Part shown: positions 36,460 through 46,858 of the stretch, one piece after another
Layout: each line of letters starts with the position of its first letter
Numbering within the stretch: position 1 is the stretch's first letter
Assembly: GCA_000437235.1 (NCBI GenBank)
Contig: FR897046.1
Span: 76,918-140,917 of the forward strand
Direction: 5' to 3'
Length of the DNA stretch: 64,000 nucleotides
DNA from: Coprobacillus sp. CAG:826
GTDB taxonomy: Bacteria > Bacillota_I > Bacilli_A > RFN20 > CAG-826
Position numbers and translations under genes: made by a program
The notes under the pieces: model-generated
What the model was told of the DNA's origin: nothing
Seen by the model: only the letters and a program-made list of their open reading frames with translations
The model's database searches: none

Positions 36460-37734
36460 ATGGATTTTAACACAATTCTTGTAAAATTTGGTCTTGAAAG
36501 TTCGAATTTTACTAATAAATTATTAGAAGTTACTAAAAATGGAGATGATTATTTTTATCATGTTGAGGAGGCATATAAAAAATCAATATGCCCTTATTGT
36601 AATCATCAATATTTATTCGTTCATGGGTATCGATGGGTAACAATTAAACTTGATTCCGACCTTAAAACAAAAGAAATATTAAAAATAAAAAGGATACGTT
36701 ATAAATGCCCTAAATGTGATAGAACACATACCTTTAAGTTAAAAGGAATAGAAAGAAATAAATCAATGAGTGATTTTATTATTTCTTCAATACATAATGA
36801 ATTTTTTGAAATCCAGTCTTTTACTACTATTGCAAAAAGATATGATATTTCTGTTCAAACTGTAATTAATATTTTTGATGAATATACGAAAAAAACACCT
36901 AGAAGAAATCTTCCTCAATATATGTGTATTGATGAAAAACACTTTGAAGGAGATACTGATGGAAAATACTGTGTTGTTCTTTCCGATTTCTTTTCTGGTG
37001 AAATTATTGATGTGTTAGAAAATAGACAAATGCCTTACTTAGATGAATACTTTAATCGTATTTCTTCTAAAGAAAGAGATAATGTTAAAGTCTTTATTTC
37101 TGATATGTATGATGGCTATTCTACAATTAAAAACAAGTATTTTCCTAAGGCTATGTTTGTTATTGATCTTTTTCATGTAATTAAATTATTAACTACAGCT
37201 ATGAACAAGATAAGAATTAGAACTTATAATCAACACGCTCCAGAAGGCAGTATTGAAAGACATTTCATGAAAACAAACTGGAGATTCTTTTTAATGGATT
37301 TATATAAAATTCGTAAGAATGAATATTATAGTAGAAAGTTTGATCTTTACATAAGTTACGAAGATATTATTTCTCGTTGTTTAAGACTAAATCTTATCTT
37401 TTGGGATGGTTATTCTGTTCTTCAAGAAATGCTTCATTATGATAAATACGAAACATATTCTGAAGCTGAAAGATTTATCGATAGGATTATTTCTAAACTA
37501 TATGTTTCTAATGATGAACTTTTGCACAAAGTTGGTGATTCATATAAAAAGTGGAAGGTGGGAATTATTAATGGATTAGCCAGGAATCAAACAGGTAGAA
37601 GATTTTCTAATGCAATAGCTGAAAACAACAATTCTCATATTCAAAGAGTTATCAATATTGCATATGGATATCGTAATTTTAAGAGATTTAGAGCTAGAAT
37701 TATGCTTATCCTTTCTTATAAAAAAAGAAGGTGA
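36460..37734 (+). CDS. ISL3-family transposase
   Basis: The 424-residue protein is of normal size for the family. An N-terminal zinc-ribbon region shows CPYCNHQY and CPKCDRTH. The DDE-type catalytic region reads MCIDEKHFEGD, VFISDMYDGY and, near the C-terminus, FSNAIAENNNSHIQR, supplying the Asp-Asp-Glu set. The C-terminal YGYRNFKRFRARIML is typical. The frame is intact and ends with TGA, so the element may be active. Confidence 0.95.
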   Translation: MDFNTILVKFGLESSNFTNKLLEVTKNGDDYFYHVEEAYKKSICPYCNHQYLFVHGYRWVTIKLDSDLKTKEILKIKRIRYKCPKCDRTHTFKLKGIERNKSMSDFIISSIHNEFFEIQSFTTIAKRYDISVQTVINIFDEYTKKTPRRNLPQYMCIDEKHFEGDTDGKYCVVLSDFFSGEIIDVLENRQMPYLDEYFNRISSKERDNVKVFISDMYDGYSTIKNKYFPKAMFVIDLFHVIKLLTTAMNKIRIRTYNQHAPEGSIERHFMKTNWRFFLMDLYKIRKNEYYSRKFDLYISYEDIISRCLRLNLIFWDGYSVLQEMLHYDKYETYSEAERFIDRIISKLYVSNDELLHKVGDSYKKWKVGIINGLARNQTGRRFSNAIAENNNSHIQRVINIAYGYRNFKRFRARIMLILSYKKRR

Positions 37735-37858
37735 TGTACCTTTATTGGGTACACCACCTTAGATTTGATAGTTTTGTGGTTATTTCTTCTCGACTCCACC
37801 CTAGACCACCCTAGATTTTAAAGAGCCCTCATGAACTAGATCATGAGTCCAATCTTTT

Positions 37859-40831
37859 CTATAAAGTACCGGTTTTAATATTGCTATAAGTAGCGCTTGT
37901 TTTACAGCACCATAAGCCTACAGAACCTGAGGATAATCCACTTAATTGGCTAAGAGTTTGATTCTCGGTTACGCCACCAAATATGGCGGTGAAGCGAGTA
38001 TCTCTTCTTTCAATACGAAGGACATCACCGGTTAATAAATGGGTTTCAATACCTGCAAAGCTCCAAAAATCGTGCCAGGATAAATCTTGACCACCGATTA
38101 AACCGGTCATACCGATACTCTTTAATTTGTTTTGTTCATTCCATTGTAAGTAAATAACAACGAAGTTAGAAGAATCGGTATAGAAAGCAACAAAACCAAT
38201 GAATTTATCATCGCTTAATTGATAACCATCTTGTACGCTTTGAATTTTAGCTTCAAAGTAGTAGTTATCCGTTGCTGGAGCATCTTCAATTACAAATCCG
38301 GCCATCCAGTTTTGGTTCGTGTATTCAATGGAACCATCAGCTTTTACATCATAACTTACATCAAATAAAGCAGAAGTTAAGGACCATTTTTCTTCGACAA
38401 TGGTATTTTCTTTATAGGCTTGAGTAAAGGAAGAGTAATTGACTGGATTAGCGCCAATATTCCAAACACCAATTTCTTTGGTATCTTCGCTCATGGTTGT
38501 GAGCTTTTTGGTTTCCGTTACGCTATTGAAGGAAATTGTTAAATTACGATCATGACGTTCGACATTGAAGGTTAAACCAGTTTCTAAGTCGATGGTCATA
38601 TTAGCAAAGTTCCAGAAATCGTTCCAACCAATATCATGACCTTCATTCATACCGGTACAACCAACACTCTTGAGTTTACCATCACTTAAGAATTGTAAAT
38701 AGCAAACAATATAGTTTTGATCGTCTAAGTAATATGGGATTAATCCCATAAAGGTGTTAGTTTTATCTGTGAAAGAAGCCGTTTGAATGGTAGCGCTGAT
38801 ACTATAATCATTACCTAATTCGGCTTTTCTAGTTACAAATCCAGCCATCCAGTTAGTTTTATTGGTTAATTGGACGTTTTGGGCATCTTTAGCGGTAAAT
38901 GAAGTTTCAAATAGGGCAGCGGATTGATGCCATCCAAAGGTATCTGCGTAAGGATTTTCATCAATAGGGACATTTACAAATGAATTCAATGTTAATGTTT
39001 CATTTGCGTTATCTTTACGAACGTGAAGCGTATGGGTAGCTTGATTCACTTCTTGATAGTTCACATCATCATTTAAGATGAAGGAAACTTCATAATCTTT
39101 TTCTTTTAAAGAAAGAGTTAAAGAGTAATGGAAGCTATCTATAGCGGTTAACGCTAAGTTTTCTTCTTTTAAGCCATGAACATAGAGTTGAACGTGGCTA
39201 GGTAAAACGTCTTTTAGTTCAACGATGAAGGTATAGGCGACTTCTTGATCTTGAATTTCTGAATAAGTCTTTTCTTCTTTCGTTGGCGTATGAATTGTAT
39301 CTAAATGGTTTTCTTTAATTAAGTTAACGAGTTCTTCACTTGCTTTTTTATGTTCTTCAAATAATGGGTGACCCGCATTACATTGGGTGAATTGATGACG
39401 ATAGACTTCATTTTTTAATCCGGAAGCGGATAAACTGGTTTCAACTTCTTTTAAGAAGGAATCCACTCGTTGTTCCATCAAACCACTGACTAAGATAAAG
39501 GAAGTTTGTTCACCATAAGCTTTGGCTAAGTTATGAACAAATTTTACATATTCACTAATAAAGGTTTCTTTATTGAATACAGAAGCATTCCAGTGGTCAT
39601 TCGTACCTAAGTTAATAATGACGATATCCGGCGTATAGTTATTTAAATTCCATTCGTACATTTGATCGTAGTTGACGTAACGATAACCGGTGTTCACTTG
39701 TAAAGAGTCATCAATATTACCAGCGGTATAAAGACCAATACCAGAACGGGCTTGTACATTGATTTCAGCATTTAATGCTTGGGCAGCATAAGTTGCATAG
39801 GTCTGTAAACCACTTTGATATTCACTACTTGTAGTATCGCTTAAAGCGCCTCTAAGGTTACCATAGCCGGCCGTAATACTATCACCATAAACTTCCATCT
39901 TTAATTTTTCTTCATGGTTAGCGCCTTTAAAGTAACCATCGGTACGTAAAGAGTGAAGGGTCATAGAAGTAGATAAAGCTTCGGTTCTTTTTAAAAGTTT
40001 AACGGTATGAATACCTTCTTTTAAACCTTCAACTAAAGTATATTCGCTTTCTTTACTACCATGAGTCAAAACTAAAACGTTTTTTGTGGTGTCTTCATCA
40101 CCATCTACCATAATAGAAACACGGGTATAGCCATACCAAGATCCCCACCATGCATCTAAAGTAGCATATAATTTTGTTCCGTAGAAAGTAACTTCAAAAC
40201 CACTTCCGACGTTATTCATTATAACTTTGCCGTTCTGATGGACGTTTCTTCCATAATAACGGACGTAATAGGAATCGCGTTCTAATGATGTAATTACATT
40301 GGATCTTTTATAGCTATCAAATTCTTTTTTAAGAACGATATCACCATAACTTACCGTTAAAGTGAAGGTGCCTTCTTTTAAAGCGGTAATCGTATTGTTT
40401 TCTAATTTAGCTACATCATTGGATAAACTCATTTTTGCATTCACTTGATGAGAAAGCTCGATGGTGAGGGAATCATTGACGTTAATATGATCTTCTTGAT
40501 TGATAATTTTTAAATCAATCGCCTCAATAGAAAGCCGATGGTTCTTTTTAGAAGGGGTAGAAATATCTAAATAGCCTTTACCTTCTTTTAGTAAATTTAC
40601 TTTTAAAGAAGTAGGACTTAGAATTGTGTATTGTAATAATTCGTAATCCGAAGGTTGAATGGTTAATGGTTCATTTTTATCATTTTTTAAATCAATGATG
40701 TAATCATGAGAAGGTAAACCAATTAAGGATTCTTTTTCTACTAGAGGAGAATTATCACCTTTTTGACAACTCGTGAAATAAAAGAAAGAGACGAGTAGAG
40801 ATAGAACACATAATATTTTTTTCGTTTTCAT
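37859..40831 (-). CDS. CE2-like SGNH esterase lipoprotein with two repeated modules
   Basis: The protein has 990 residues from the ATG at 40831 (AAAGGAG upstream; an ATG at 40855 would overlap the ATPase gene). Lipobox FTSC anchors it outside the membrane. Residues of about 30-180 look like Ig-like linkers. About 180-300 is the jelly-roll typical of carbohydrate esterase family 2. The SGNH motifs follow: VYGDSITAGYGN near 315, LGTNDHW near 408 and NAGHPLFEEH near 486. Two copies of an unrecognised module fill about 633-800 and 812-990 (cores IPYYLDDQNYIVCY and WNDFWNF; VAFYTDSSNFVVIY and WHDFWSF). It would remove acetyl groups from a polysaccharide held at the surface. It is last in the left operon of the arabinose-glycan locus. 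Confidence 0.82.
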   Translation of the reverse strand: MKTKKILCVLSLLVSFFYFTSCQKGDNSPLVEKESLIGLPSHDYIIDLKNDKNEPLTIQPSDYELLQYTILSPTSLKVNLLKEGKGYLDISTPSKKNHRLSIEAIDLKIINQEDHINVNDSLTIELSHQVNAKMSLSNDVAKLENNTITALKEGTFTLTVSYGDIVLKKEFDSYKRSNVITSLERDSYYVRYYGRNVHQNGKVIMNNVGSGFEVTFYGTKLYATLDAWWGSWYGYTRVSIMVDGDEDTTKNVLVLTHGSKESEYTLVEGLKEGIHTVKLLKRTEALSTSMTLHSLRTDGYFKGANHEEKLKMEVYGDSITAGYGNLRGALSDTTSSEYQSGLQTYATYAAQALNAEINVQARSGIGLYTAGNIDDSLQVNTGYRYVNYDQMYEWNLNNYTPDIVIINLGTNDHWNASVFNKETFISEYVKFVHNLAKAYGEQTSFILVSGLMEQRVDSFLKEVETSLSASGLKNEVYRHQFTQCNAGHPLFEEHKKASEELVNLIKENHLDTIHTPTKEEKTYSEIQDQEVAYTFIVELKDVLPSHVQLYVHGLKEENLALTAIDSFHYSLTLSLKEKDYEVSFILNDDVNYQEVNQATHTLHVRKDNANETLTLNSFVNVPIDENPYADTFGWHQSAALFETSFTAKDAQNVQLTNKTNWMAGFVTRKAELGNDYSISATIQTASFTDKTNTFMGLIPYYLDDQNYIVCYLQFLSDGKLKSVGCTGMNEGHDIGWNDFWNFANMTIDLETGLTFNVERHDRNLTISFNSVTETKKLTTMSEDTKEIGVWNIGANPVNYSSFTQAYKENTIVEEKWSLTSALFDVSYDVKADGSIEYTNQNWMAGFVIEDAPATDNYYFEAKIQSVQDGYQLSDDKFIGFVAFYTDSSNFVVIYLQWNEQNKLKSIGMTGLIGGQDLSWHDFWSFAGIETHLLTGDVLRIERRDTRFTAIFGGVTENQTLSQLSGLSSGSVGLWCCKTSATYSNIKTGTL

Positions 40832-40844
40832 CGTGAACTCCTTT

Positions 40845-42242
40845 TTATAATTCAATGGCTTTTTCTAAAATAGTATCAAAGAAGCGGATACCTTTTTCAT
40901 TAAAGCGGATAGAGATTTCATCGTGCGTGTTTTTATGAAAATCGCCTTCAACACGCATAGTAAATTTATTATTTTCAATATATGAATGAATTAAAACTTC
41001 GCTTCCAAGAAGTTCAATAACATCAATCGTTACAGGAATAGCATTTTTGGCTCTAGAAATTAAAATATCATTGGGACGTACACCTAAAGTGATGGGAAGA
41101 GGAGAAGAGTAGTCGACTTCTTCCATTTTTTTGATGGTTTCTTTTAAATAAATGAAACGGGTATTTTTTTCTTCAATTAACGCTAATTCTTTTTCTAATT
41201 TAGCGATTTCTTTTTCAATTTTTGGTTGTTCGTCAATTGAACTGGTTGGATATTTTTCTTTTAAAGCATTAAGTTTAATAAGCATATTTTTACGAGCAGT
41301 AAATTCTCCTTCAATCATAGCGAATTCTTCTTTAAAACTAGCTAAATGCTTTTCATAGAATGCTTGTAGTTTTTCTTTAAGAGAAACTTTAATAGGAAGT
41401 TGATATTCGCCTAAAGAAAGAACGTTGTTTTCGTATGTACAAGAGAAGAAGTTCATAGCGGGAGAACCAATAAAGGAAGCAACAAATTTATTTGCTGGAT
41501 GATAATAGATTTCTCGAGGTGTTCCAATTTGTTGAACATAACCATCTTTCATAACAACAATACGAGTAGCCATGGTCATGGCCTCGGTTTGGTCATGCGT
41601 AACATAAATCATCGTAGCGTTTAATCTTTCGTGAAGTTTAATGATTTCACTGCGCATCTGTACGCGTAATTTCGCATCTAAGTTACTTAAAGGCTCATCC
41701 ATTAAGAATACTTTTGCATCGCGAACGATCGCTCTACCTAAAGCAACGCGTTGGCGTTGTCCACCCGAAAGCGCTTTTGGCTTACGGTCTAAATATTGTG
41801 TTAATTCAAGTATTTCTGCGGCGTTTCTGACACGTTTATCGATTTCTTCTTTGGATAACTTTCGATAGACTGTAACCATTTTCTTTTCTCCAGTTTTCGA
41901 ATCTACTTTTTCGACTTCAAAGGGAAATTTACGCATTTTTAAAGAAAAGGCCATGTTATTATAGACCGTCATATGTGGATAAAGAGCATAACTTTGGAAA
42001 ACCATAGCAATATCGCGGTCTTTTGGTAAATCATTATTAGAAAGATGACCATCAATATAGAGTTCACCACTGGTGATTTCTTCTAGACCTGCAATCATGC
42101 GTAGTGTCGTAGACTTTCCACATCCAGAAGGACCAACGAAGACAATAAATTCTTTGTCTTGAATTGTAAGATTGAAATCAAAGACAGCTTGCACGTTGTT
42201 CGGATAGATTTTGTTAATGTGTTTTAATTCTAAATTTGCCAT
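40845..42242 (-). CDS. MsmK/UgpC-type sugar ABC transporter ATPase with coiled-coil insertion
   Basis: The 465 residues exceed the usual length of about 370. Walker [10 protein letters not shown], signature [16 protein letters not shown] and Walker [13 protein letters not shown] are intact. A short charged insertion lies near residues 104-125. A Lys/Glu-rich coiled coil of about 80-100 residues lies within the C-terminal regulatory domain (about 281-381). This type of ATPase often serves several sugar importers, so it could power the permeases at 48412-50228 and those at 9018-10883. It is the second gene of the left operon. Confidence 0.9.
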   Translation of the reverse strand: MANLELKHINKIYPNNVQAVFDFNLTIQDKEFIVFVGPSGCGKSTTLRMIAGLEEITSGELYIDGHLSNNDLPKDRDIAMVFQSYALYPHMTVYNNMAFSLKMRKFPFEVEKVDSKTGEKKMVTVYRKLSKEEIDKRVRNAAEILELTQYLDRKPKALSGGQRQRVALGRAIVRDAKVFLMDEPLSNLDAKLRVQMRSEIIKLHERLNATMIYVTHDQTEAMTMATRIVVMKDGYVQQIGTPREIYYHPANKFVASFIGSPAMNFFSCTYENNVLSLGEYQLPIKVSLKEKLQAFYEKHLASFKEEFAMIEGEFTARKNMLIKLNALKEKYPTSSIDEQPKIEKEIAKLEKELALIEEKNTRFIYLKETIKKMEEVDYSSPLPITLGVRPNDILISRAKNAIPVTIDVIELLGSEVLIHSYIENNKFTMRVEGDFHKNTHDEISIRFNEKGIRFFDTILEKAIEL

Positions 42243-42312
42243 ATTGAATCTCCTTAAAAATGAAAGGTATGTTTGATCATCTCGCCCATACCTTTCATCA
42301 TTTTTTAAATCA

Positions 42313-44196
42313 TTATTTACTTACAACGATATCAGAATAAGTTGCGGTAGAGCCATTCATATAATAGCCTACTTTTGCTTGTGTTGTGAAGTCTCCACCT
42401 GTTGACGATAAATCAAGGGTATAACGATAATCACCAGCTGCATACCAATAACCAAGCGGAGTGTCATTGAAGTATGGAGTAAATGTTGCGCCAGTTTTAA
42501 CGATTTTAAATGTAATTTCAGCGGATGGAGCAACTTTTTGGAAGATAGAACCATCGGTCCAAAAATCATGCCATAAAATATCTTTGCCATTAACAAATCC
42601 GGTAATTTGAAATTCACGCATATCTGTGTTTTTAAATCTGTCTTCCCATGTACACCATTGTCCGTAAACAACGATGTAGTTATTATCATCGACATACCAT
42701 GGACAAATACCTTGATATACATCTCCAGTCATTGGGAAGTTGGCCGTTCCTTTAATGGTGGAAATGACAGTGTAGTCGCCTGATGCATTGGTGTCATCGG
42801 TTAGAATTAAGTTAGATAAATGGGAATTCATACTAGTTAAAGTAACTGATTTATCTTCATTGACAGTAAAGGTTGGTGCATCTGCGCCTGGTTTAAAGAT
42901 GTTCCAAGTATGTACATTTTCTTGAACTTCAACGGCTTCATAAGTTAAATCAGTGAAGTTCACAGTATCATTACCAAAGGCATATAAACCATAGGTTGCA
43001 GTACCTGTAACACCCTCAATGTTAAATCCTTTAGAAATTAACTTTTCTCCATTAAAGAGGAAATCAATGTTTAAGTTCTTTCCAATGGTACGAACATTGA
43101 AAGCATAGGTTGATTCGTGGGATGTTGGTTTAGCAAGAGCGGCATAAGTAGCGTTATCGCCCCACATATCATTGAATCCCACATGGGTGCCATTAATATA
43201 ACCTGTGATTTGGAATTCACGAATACCATTTGGACGTTCGTTATCACGCCAATCACAATAGGCAATAATGAAGTTGTCATTATTAACATACCATGGAATC
43301 ATACCGATATGAGTTGGCATGGAGATAGGGTAATCTTGGGTACCTTGCGCTTTAACGGAAACATTATAGTTAGCGGTAGCGTCGGTATTCTTTTTAACAA
43401 TAGCGTTACCTCTTTCGGTGGGGTTACCTTGAATGGTGACCATTGGTTCATTTTCAAACCAATAATAATTACCATCTAAAATTTCACCATCGGTTTTTAA
43501 ACTAACGTGTTCCCAAGTTTCAGAAGTGTATTCATGTAAAGAAGTTTCTTCATAGGTTGGAAGCATAACGGTAATTTCTGCGGTTCCTAAGAAACCATCT
43601 TCAGCTGTACCAAATTGCGCCAATAAAGCGGTAGTTGCGGAAGTATCCGTTCCACAAACATATTTTAATTCGATTTTGTTTTCACCTGCGACTAAGGCTA
43701 CTTTTTTACCATTAACGGTGATATTCCCTGCGACCGATGAATGTACCGTCCATTTTAATAAATAAGCTTGGCCATTAGTTAACTCACTATTTTTATAAAG
43801 GATTTGGAAACCAATCCAACTGGCTTCTCCTTTATTTTGAAAACTAAAGTCAAATGCATCAGCGTTTTTCTTAGCTTTGATGACATTAACTTCGTCTTCA
43901 ACTTCATAATAAGAAAGTGTTTTTTCTTCTAAATCTGCTTCCGCACTACGAGGAATGTCAATCATGACTGGAGCAGTAGAAGAAGTGTCTGGAGTTGGCG
44001 CTGTCGTCGTTGGCGTAGGAGCCGTAGTAGTTGGCGTTGGCGCTGTAGTTGTCGGATTCGGCGTGGTGTCCGGTGTTGTGACGCTCGTCGTTGGGGCATT
44101 AGAAGAAGTGGGTTCACTTGGCTTTTTACCACAACTCGCGAGGGTTCCTAACAACATCAAAGTGGACAATGATAGGATGAATGTTGTTTTTTTCAT
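42313..44196 (-). CDS. Surface lipoprotein made of binding modules only
   Basis: The protein has 627 residues with lipobox LASC and a Thr/Pro linker (TTTAPTP repeats, residues 40-75) suited to crossing the cell wall. About 80-215 resembles a jelly-roll carbohydrate-binding module ([10 protein letters not shown]...). Two copies of the unrecognised module follow: residues 227-415 (core [36 protein letters not shown]) and 428-627 ([34 protein letters not shown]). No catalytic domain is visible, so binding is the likely job, comparable in role to the accessory glycan-binding lipoproteins of other phyla. It is the first gene after the 49-bp element. Confidence 0.75.
   Translation of the reverse strand: MKKTTFILSLSTLMLLGTLASCGKKPSEPTSSNAPTTSVTTPDTTPNPTTTAPTPTTTAPTPTTTAPTPDTSSTAPVMIDIPRSAEADLEEKTLSYYEVEDEVNVIKAKKNADAFDFSFQNKGEASWIGFQILYKNSELTNGQAYLLKWTVHSSVAGNITVNGKKVALVAGENKIELKYVCGTDTSATTALLAQFGTAEDGFLGTAEITVMLPTYEETSLHEYTSETWEHVSLKTDGEILDGNYYWFENEPMVTIQGNPTERGNAIVKKNTDATANYNVSVKAQGTQDYPISMPTHIGMIPWYVNNDNFIIAYCDWRDNERPNGIREFQITGYINGTHVGFNDMWGDNATYAALAKPTSHESTYAFNVRTIGKNLNIDFLFNGEKLISKGFNIEGVTGTATYGLYAFGNDTVNFTDLTYEAVEVQENVHTWNIFKPGADAPTFTVNEDKSVTLTSMNSHLSNLILTDDTNASGDYTVISTIKGTANFPMTGDVYQGICPWYVDDNNYIVVYGQWCTWEDRFKNTDMREFQITGFVNGKDILWHDFWTDGSIFQKVAPSAEITFKIVKTGATFTPYFNDTPLGYWYAAGDYRYTLDLSSTGGDFTTQAKVGYYMNGSTATYSDIVVSK
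43991..44053. repeat. 21-bp tandem repeat encoding the Thr/Pro linker
   Basis: Three degenerate 21-bp units (43991-44011, 44012-44032, 44033-44053) encode APTPTTT-type heptads on the minus strand. Confidence 0.75.
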
Positions 44197-44212
44197 TTTT
44201 TTCTCCTTTGAG

Positions 44213-44241
44213 ACTAAATTGCATATTTTTGCATTTAGTCA
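44213..44241 (-). promoter_or_regulatory. Hairpin in the 5' leader of the binding lipoprotein gene
   Basis: GACTAAATTGCA and TGCATTTAGTC pair almost perfectly around a short AT loop, directly before the ribosome site of the gene starting at 44196. It repeats the TTTTTGCAT word found in the upstream element. Confidence 0.45.
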
Positions 44242-44253
44242 GCTTATAACTCT

Positions 44254-44318
44254 ATTTTATTGTTAACATAAAGCGCTTACAATGCAAAAGTAAACAATAT
44301 GCATACGAAAAAGCACCA
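44254..44318 (-). promoter_or_regulatory. Promoter and 49-bp conserved element A (AraC-type operator)
   Basis: On the minus strand, 44318-44270 matches 44 of 49 bases of the element at 46859-46907. It includes TTTTGCAT, ATATTGTTTA and GCGCTTT. A -10-like TAAAAT lies at 44259-44254 with no good -35, as expected for an activator-dependent promoter. The GTAAGCGCTT part also resembles a cre or LacI-type half-palindrome. Confidence 0.7.
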
Positions 44319-44346
44319 TATGAAAAAAGGAGCAAAAGAAAAAATA

Positions 44347-45183
44347 TCAGGATTTTCGACTTCGATAAAAGGACGGAGCGTGATGAAATGTTTTTTTAAA
44401 AACATGAGAAAAATAATTGTAATCATTAAAACGGGATTGATAGGCAATTTCATAAATTGGAAGGTCGGTTTCCTCTAATAACTTTTTTGCATACTCTAAG
44501 CGTAAGGAGGCAATATACTTTTGAATACCAGTATGAAAAGATTTTTGAAATAAAGCATAAAGTGAAGTCCTTGAAATTTTTAAAGCATCACAAATATCTT
44601 CAACGGTATTAATTGTTAAATAATTTTGATCAATATAAGTTAAAACTCGATCGAGCATACTTTCTTTTTTAACATCCAATAATTCGTTAGCGACAATATA
44701 GTTTGTACAAGCCTCTAAAATTTTGGTTATGGCAATTAATTTTTCATGCGGAAAGTATTGGACTTGCTTTAAATAATCTTCGTTAATTGAAGCACTTCCT
44801 TCATAATTTTGGATATGTTCAAGGGCATTTTGAAGCAAATCTTGATAGTTATCTTTATCGGTAATTTGACCTAACATGGCATAGCCGACAATTTTATTAT
44901 GGAGAAGTAGTGGGACAGTAACTTCAACTAATCCAAAATGGCAATAATAAATATCCGTTTTCATCGTTTTAGAACATTGCATAAAATGGGCATGGTTACA
45001 GGCTTCACAGCGTTTTAAAAAAACTTCATCTTTTTGCATATGCCGACAAATCGGATGACCTTCTATAGGGTAGGCTAAGATTTCTTCATAGTCGTTATTA
45101 AACAAAACAAAGCGCATGGAAGTCACTTGGTAAAAAGACTTCATAAGGTCAATCATTTTTTCTTGATTTACAATTAATTCCAT
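44347..45183 (-). CDS. AraC-family regulator with PocR-like sensor domain
   Basis: The 278-residue protein has an N-terminal PocR-like ligand domain (residues 1-165) with a cysteine set (HPICRHM, RCEACNHAH, MQCSK, IYYCHFG). The C-terminal AraC double helix-turn-helix spans about 175-278 (ISRTSLYALFQKSFHTGIQ and IAYQSRFNDYNYFSHVFKKTF). It lies between the two copies of the 49-bp element and back to back with the arabinofuranosidase gene, so it probably activates both outward operons on sensing an arabinose-type ligand. It ends before the left promoter region. Confidence 0.88.
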   Translation of the reverse strand: MELIVNQEKMIDLMKSFYQVTSMRFVLFNNDYEEILAYPIEGHPICRHMQKDEVFLKRCEACNHAHFMQCSKTMKTDIYYCHFGLVEVTVPLLLHNKIVGYAMLGQITDKDNYQDLLQNALEHIQNYEGSASINEDYLKQVQYFPHEKLIAITKILEACTNYIVANELLDVKKESMLDRVLTYIDQNYLTINTVEDICDALKISRTSLYALFQKSFHTGIQKYIASLRLEYAKKLLEETDLPIYEIAYQSRFNDYNYFSHVFKKTFHHAPSFYRSRKS

Positions 45184-45219
45184 AAAAATTATCCAACTTT
45201 CAAGACGATTTTAACATAC

Positions 45220-45243
45220 TTTGAATAAAAGTACATATTCAAA
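45220..45243. promoter_or_regulatory. Inverted repeat between araC-like and abfA genes
   Basis: TTTGAAT (45220-45226) and ATTCAAA (45237-45243) are a perfect inverted pair 10 nt apart. The right arm supplies a possible -35 (TTGAAT) for the regulator gene, so it could be an autoregulatory site. Confidence 0.4.
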
Positions 45244-45306
45244 ATTCGTTTTTTTTCGTTATCATAAAAAAGAAAGGTGTCGAGAAAATCTCGATAAGGT
45301 GAAAAA

Positions 45307-46797
45307 ATGAACCGTATTTTTATCGATAAAAGCGCTACCATAGCCACGATTGAAAATGAAGTATTTGGTAGCTTTGTTGAACATTTAGGTAGATGTGTTT
45401 ATAACGGCATCTATGAAAAAGATCATCCTTTAGCGGATGAAAGAGGCTTTAGAAAAGATGTTATGGACATCGTAAAAGAATTAGAAGTTCCTATTTTACG
45501 TTATCCTGGTGGTAACTTTATTTCTGGCTATGATTGGAAAGATACGATTGGACCAAAAAGAAGAGAAGTTATTGATTTAGCGTGGAGAGCTTTAGATCCA
45601 AATACCGTAGGAATTGATGAATTTGCTTATTTTGCTTCGAAAGTAAATTCCCAAGTTTTAATGGCAGTGAACTTAGGAACGGATACCATTAAAAGTGCCC
45701 AAGAAATCGTTGAATATTGTAATTTAAAAGATGCCGGATATTGGGCGAAATTAAGAAAAGAACACGGAAGAGAAGAACCCTATAATATCCGTTATTGGTG
45801 CTTGGGAAATGAAATGGACGGACCATGGCAGATTGGTACAAAAACGCCAGAAGAATATGGCCGAGTTGCCTTAGAGGCAGGTAAACTTATGAAGTGGGTA
45901 GACCCATCCATTCGTTTAGTGCTTTGTGGGTCATCTTCTCCCACCAATCCGACCTTTCCTGAATGGGACCGTAAAGTATTAGAGATTGCTTATTCCCAAG
46001 TTGATTATCTTTCTTTACATGCTTATTACACCTATCCAACTGATGACCATAATCCCAAAGAATTCTTTGCTTCTGCTTTAAATTTTGAACAATATATTCA
46101 AAGTGTAGAAGCGACCATTCAATATGTAAAAACATTATTAAGAACGAAAAAAGATATTTATTTAGCAATGGACGAATATAACATTTGGCATACTTTTGAT
46201 GGCTCTAATCAAGTGAAAAAAGATTGGGAAATCGGTGCGCCTTTATTAGAAAACCACTATGATTTTGCTGACGCTATTGTCTTAGCTACCCTATTATCTA
46301 CCTTAATGAATCATGCAAATTCCATTAAAATTGCTTGTATTGCGCAACTTGTCAATGTAATTGCGCCGATTTTAACAGAAAAAGGGGGAAGAGTATTAAA
46401 ACAAACGATTTATTATCCGTTCCAAATGATTTCTAAATATTTTAGAGGAAAAACCGCTTTACATCTTTTTAAAGACATTGAATCTTATGATACGGTAACC
46501 TATGGAAAAGCGCCAAAGATCTATTCTACTTGTGCTTATGATGAAAAAGAAAATGCTTATGTGCTTTTATTAATTAACGTCAATGATACCGAAGAAGAAG
46601 TCGAATTATCATTGGATCATGAATGTCGACTTACTAAAGAAATTATTTACCAAAGTGACGATGTACATGTTCAAAATACCTTTGATAAACCATTCGAAAT
46701 TGTACCATTAGAAAAGGACATTAAAAATGATGCAATTTTCATGAAAAAGGCATTAAAATTACGTAAAAATTCCATTGGTTTATTTATTATTAAATAA
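45307..46797 (+). CDS. abfA: Alpha-L-arabinofuranosidase, GH51
   Basis: This 496-residue cytoplasmic enzyme carries the GH51 signatures: NEVFGSFVEHLGRCVYNGIY, LRYPGGNFISGYDW, CLGNEMDGPW near residue 166 (acid/base Glu) and LAMDEYNIWH near 288 (nucleophile Glu). It removes arabinofuranose from arabinan, arabinoxylan or arabinogalactan oligosaccharides. The start has AAGGTG upstream, preceded by a 6-bp hairpin (TCGAGA/TCTCGA, 45280-45294). It has its own terminator and divides the two outward operons. It is the strongest clue to the substrate of the locus. Confidence 0.95.
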   Translation: MNRIFIDKSATIATIENEVFGSFVEHLGRCVYNGIYEKDHPLADERGFRKDVMDIVKELEVPILRYPGGNFISGYDWKDTIGPKRREVIDLAWRALDPNTVGIDEFAYFASKVNSQVLMAVNLGTDTIKSAQEIVEYCNLKDAGYWAKLRKEHGREEPYNIRYWCLGNEMDGPWQIGTKTPEEYGRVALEAGKLMKWVDPSIRLVLCGSSSPTNPTFPEWDRKVLEIAYSQVDYLSLHAYYTYPTDDHNPKEFFASALNFEQYIQSVEATIQYVKTLLRTKKDIYLAMDEYNIWHTFDGSNQVKKDWEIGAPLLENHYDFADAIVLATLLSTLMNHANSIKIACIAQLVNVIAPILTEKGGRVLKQTIYYPFQMISKYFRGKTALHLFKDIESYDTVTYGKAPKIYSTCAYDEKENAYVLLLINVNDTEEEVELSLDHECRLTKEIIYQSDDVHVQNTFDKPFEIVPLEKDIKNDAIFMKKALKLRKNSIGLFIIK

Positions 46798-46802
46798 AAT
46801 GT

Positions 46803-46824
46803 AAGCCCTTCGGGGCTTTTTTTG
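46803..46824 (+). terminator. Terminator after abfA
   Basis: AAGCCC-TTCG-GGGCTT with a T-run. Confidence 0.85.
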
Positions 46825-46858
46825 TTACTTTAATTTGTCTGATATTATATTTTTCTTC

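Larger units (their letters stand above)
36332..37827 (+). mobile_element. Complete ISL3-family insertion sequence
   Basis: The element is 1496 bp with terminal inverted repeats of 22 bp: GGCTCTTTAAAATCTAAGG at 36332 onward, and its inverted partner at 37806-37827 with one mismatch. It encodes one transposase. Flanking 8-bp sequences (GAAAGTTT and CTCATGAA) do not match, so no target duplication is visible. That may result from insertion next to a relic copy or from recombination. It sits in an intergenic region and interrupts no gene I can identify. Confidence 0.85.

Noticed and set aside
37732..37734. Possible TGA-as-tryptophan code, as in mycoplasmas
   Set aside because: TGA ends the transposase frame at its expected length, and tryptophans in all core proteins use TGG.
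36324..37835. 8-bp target-site duplication of the insertion sequence
   Set aside because: The flanks GAAAGTTT and CTCATGAA do not match.
42369..42722. Minus-strand 117-codon frame in the binding lipoprotein gene
   Set aside because: It is an out-of-frame shadow of the repeated module on the same strand, without a start signal.
43991..44053. Short tandem repeats considered as a CRISPR array
   Set aside because: The 21-bp units are contiguous, have no spacers, and encode a protein linker.
43955..44266. Plus-strand frame of 103 codons rich in VVGVGAV repeats
   Set aside because: It is the complement of the Thr/Pro linker repeat and signal peptide of the lipoprotein gene on the other strand; no ribosome site.
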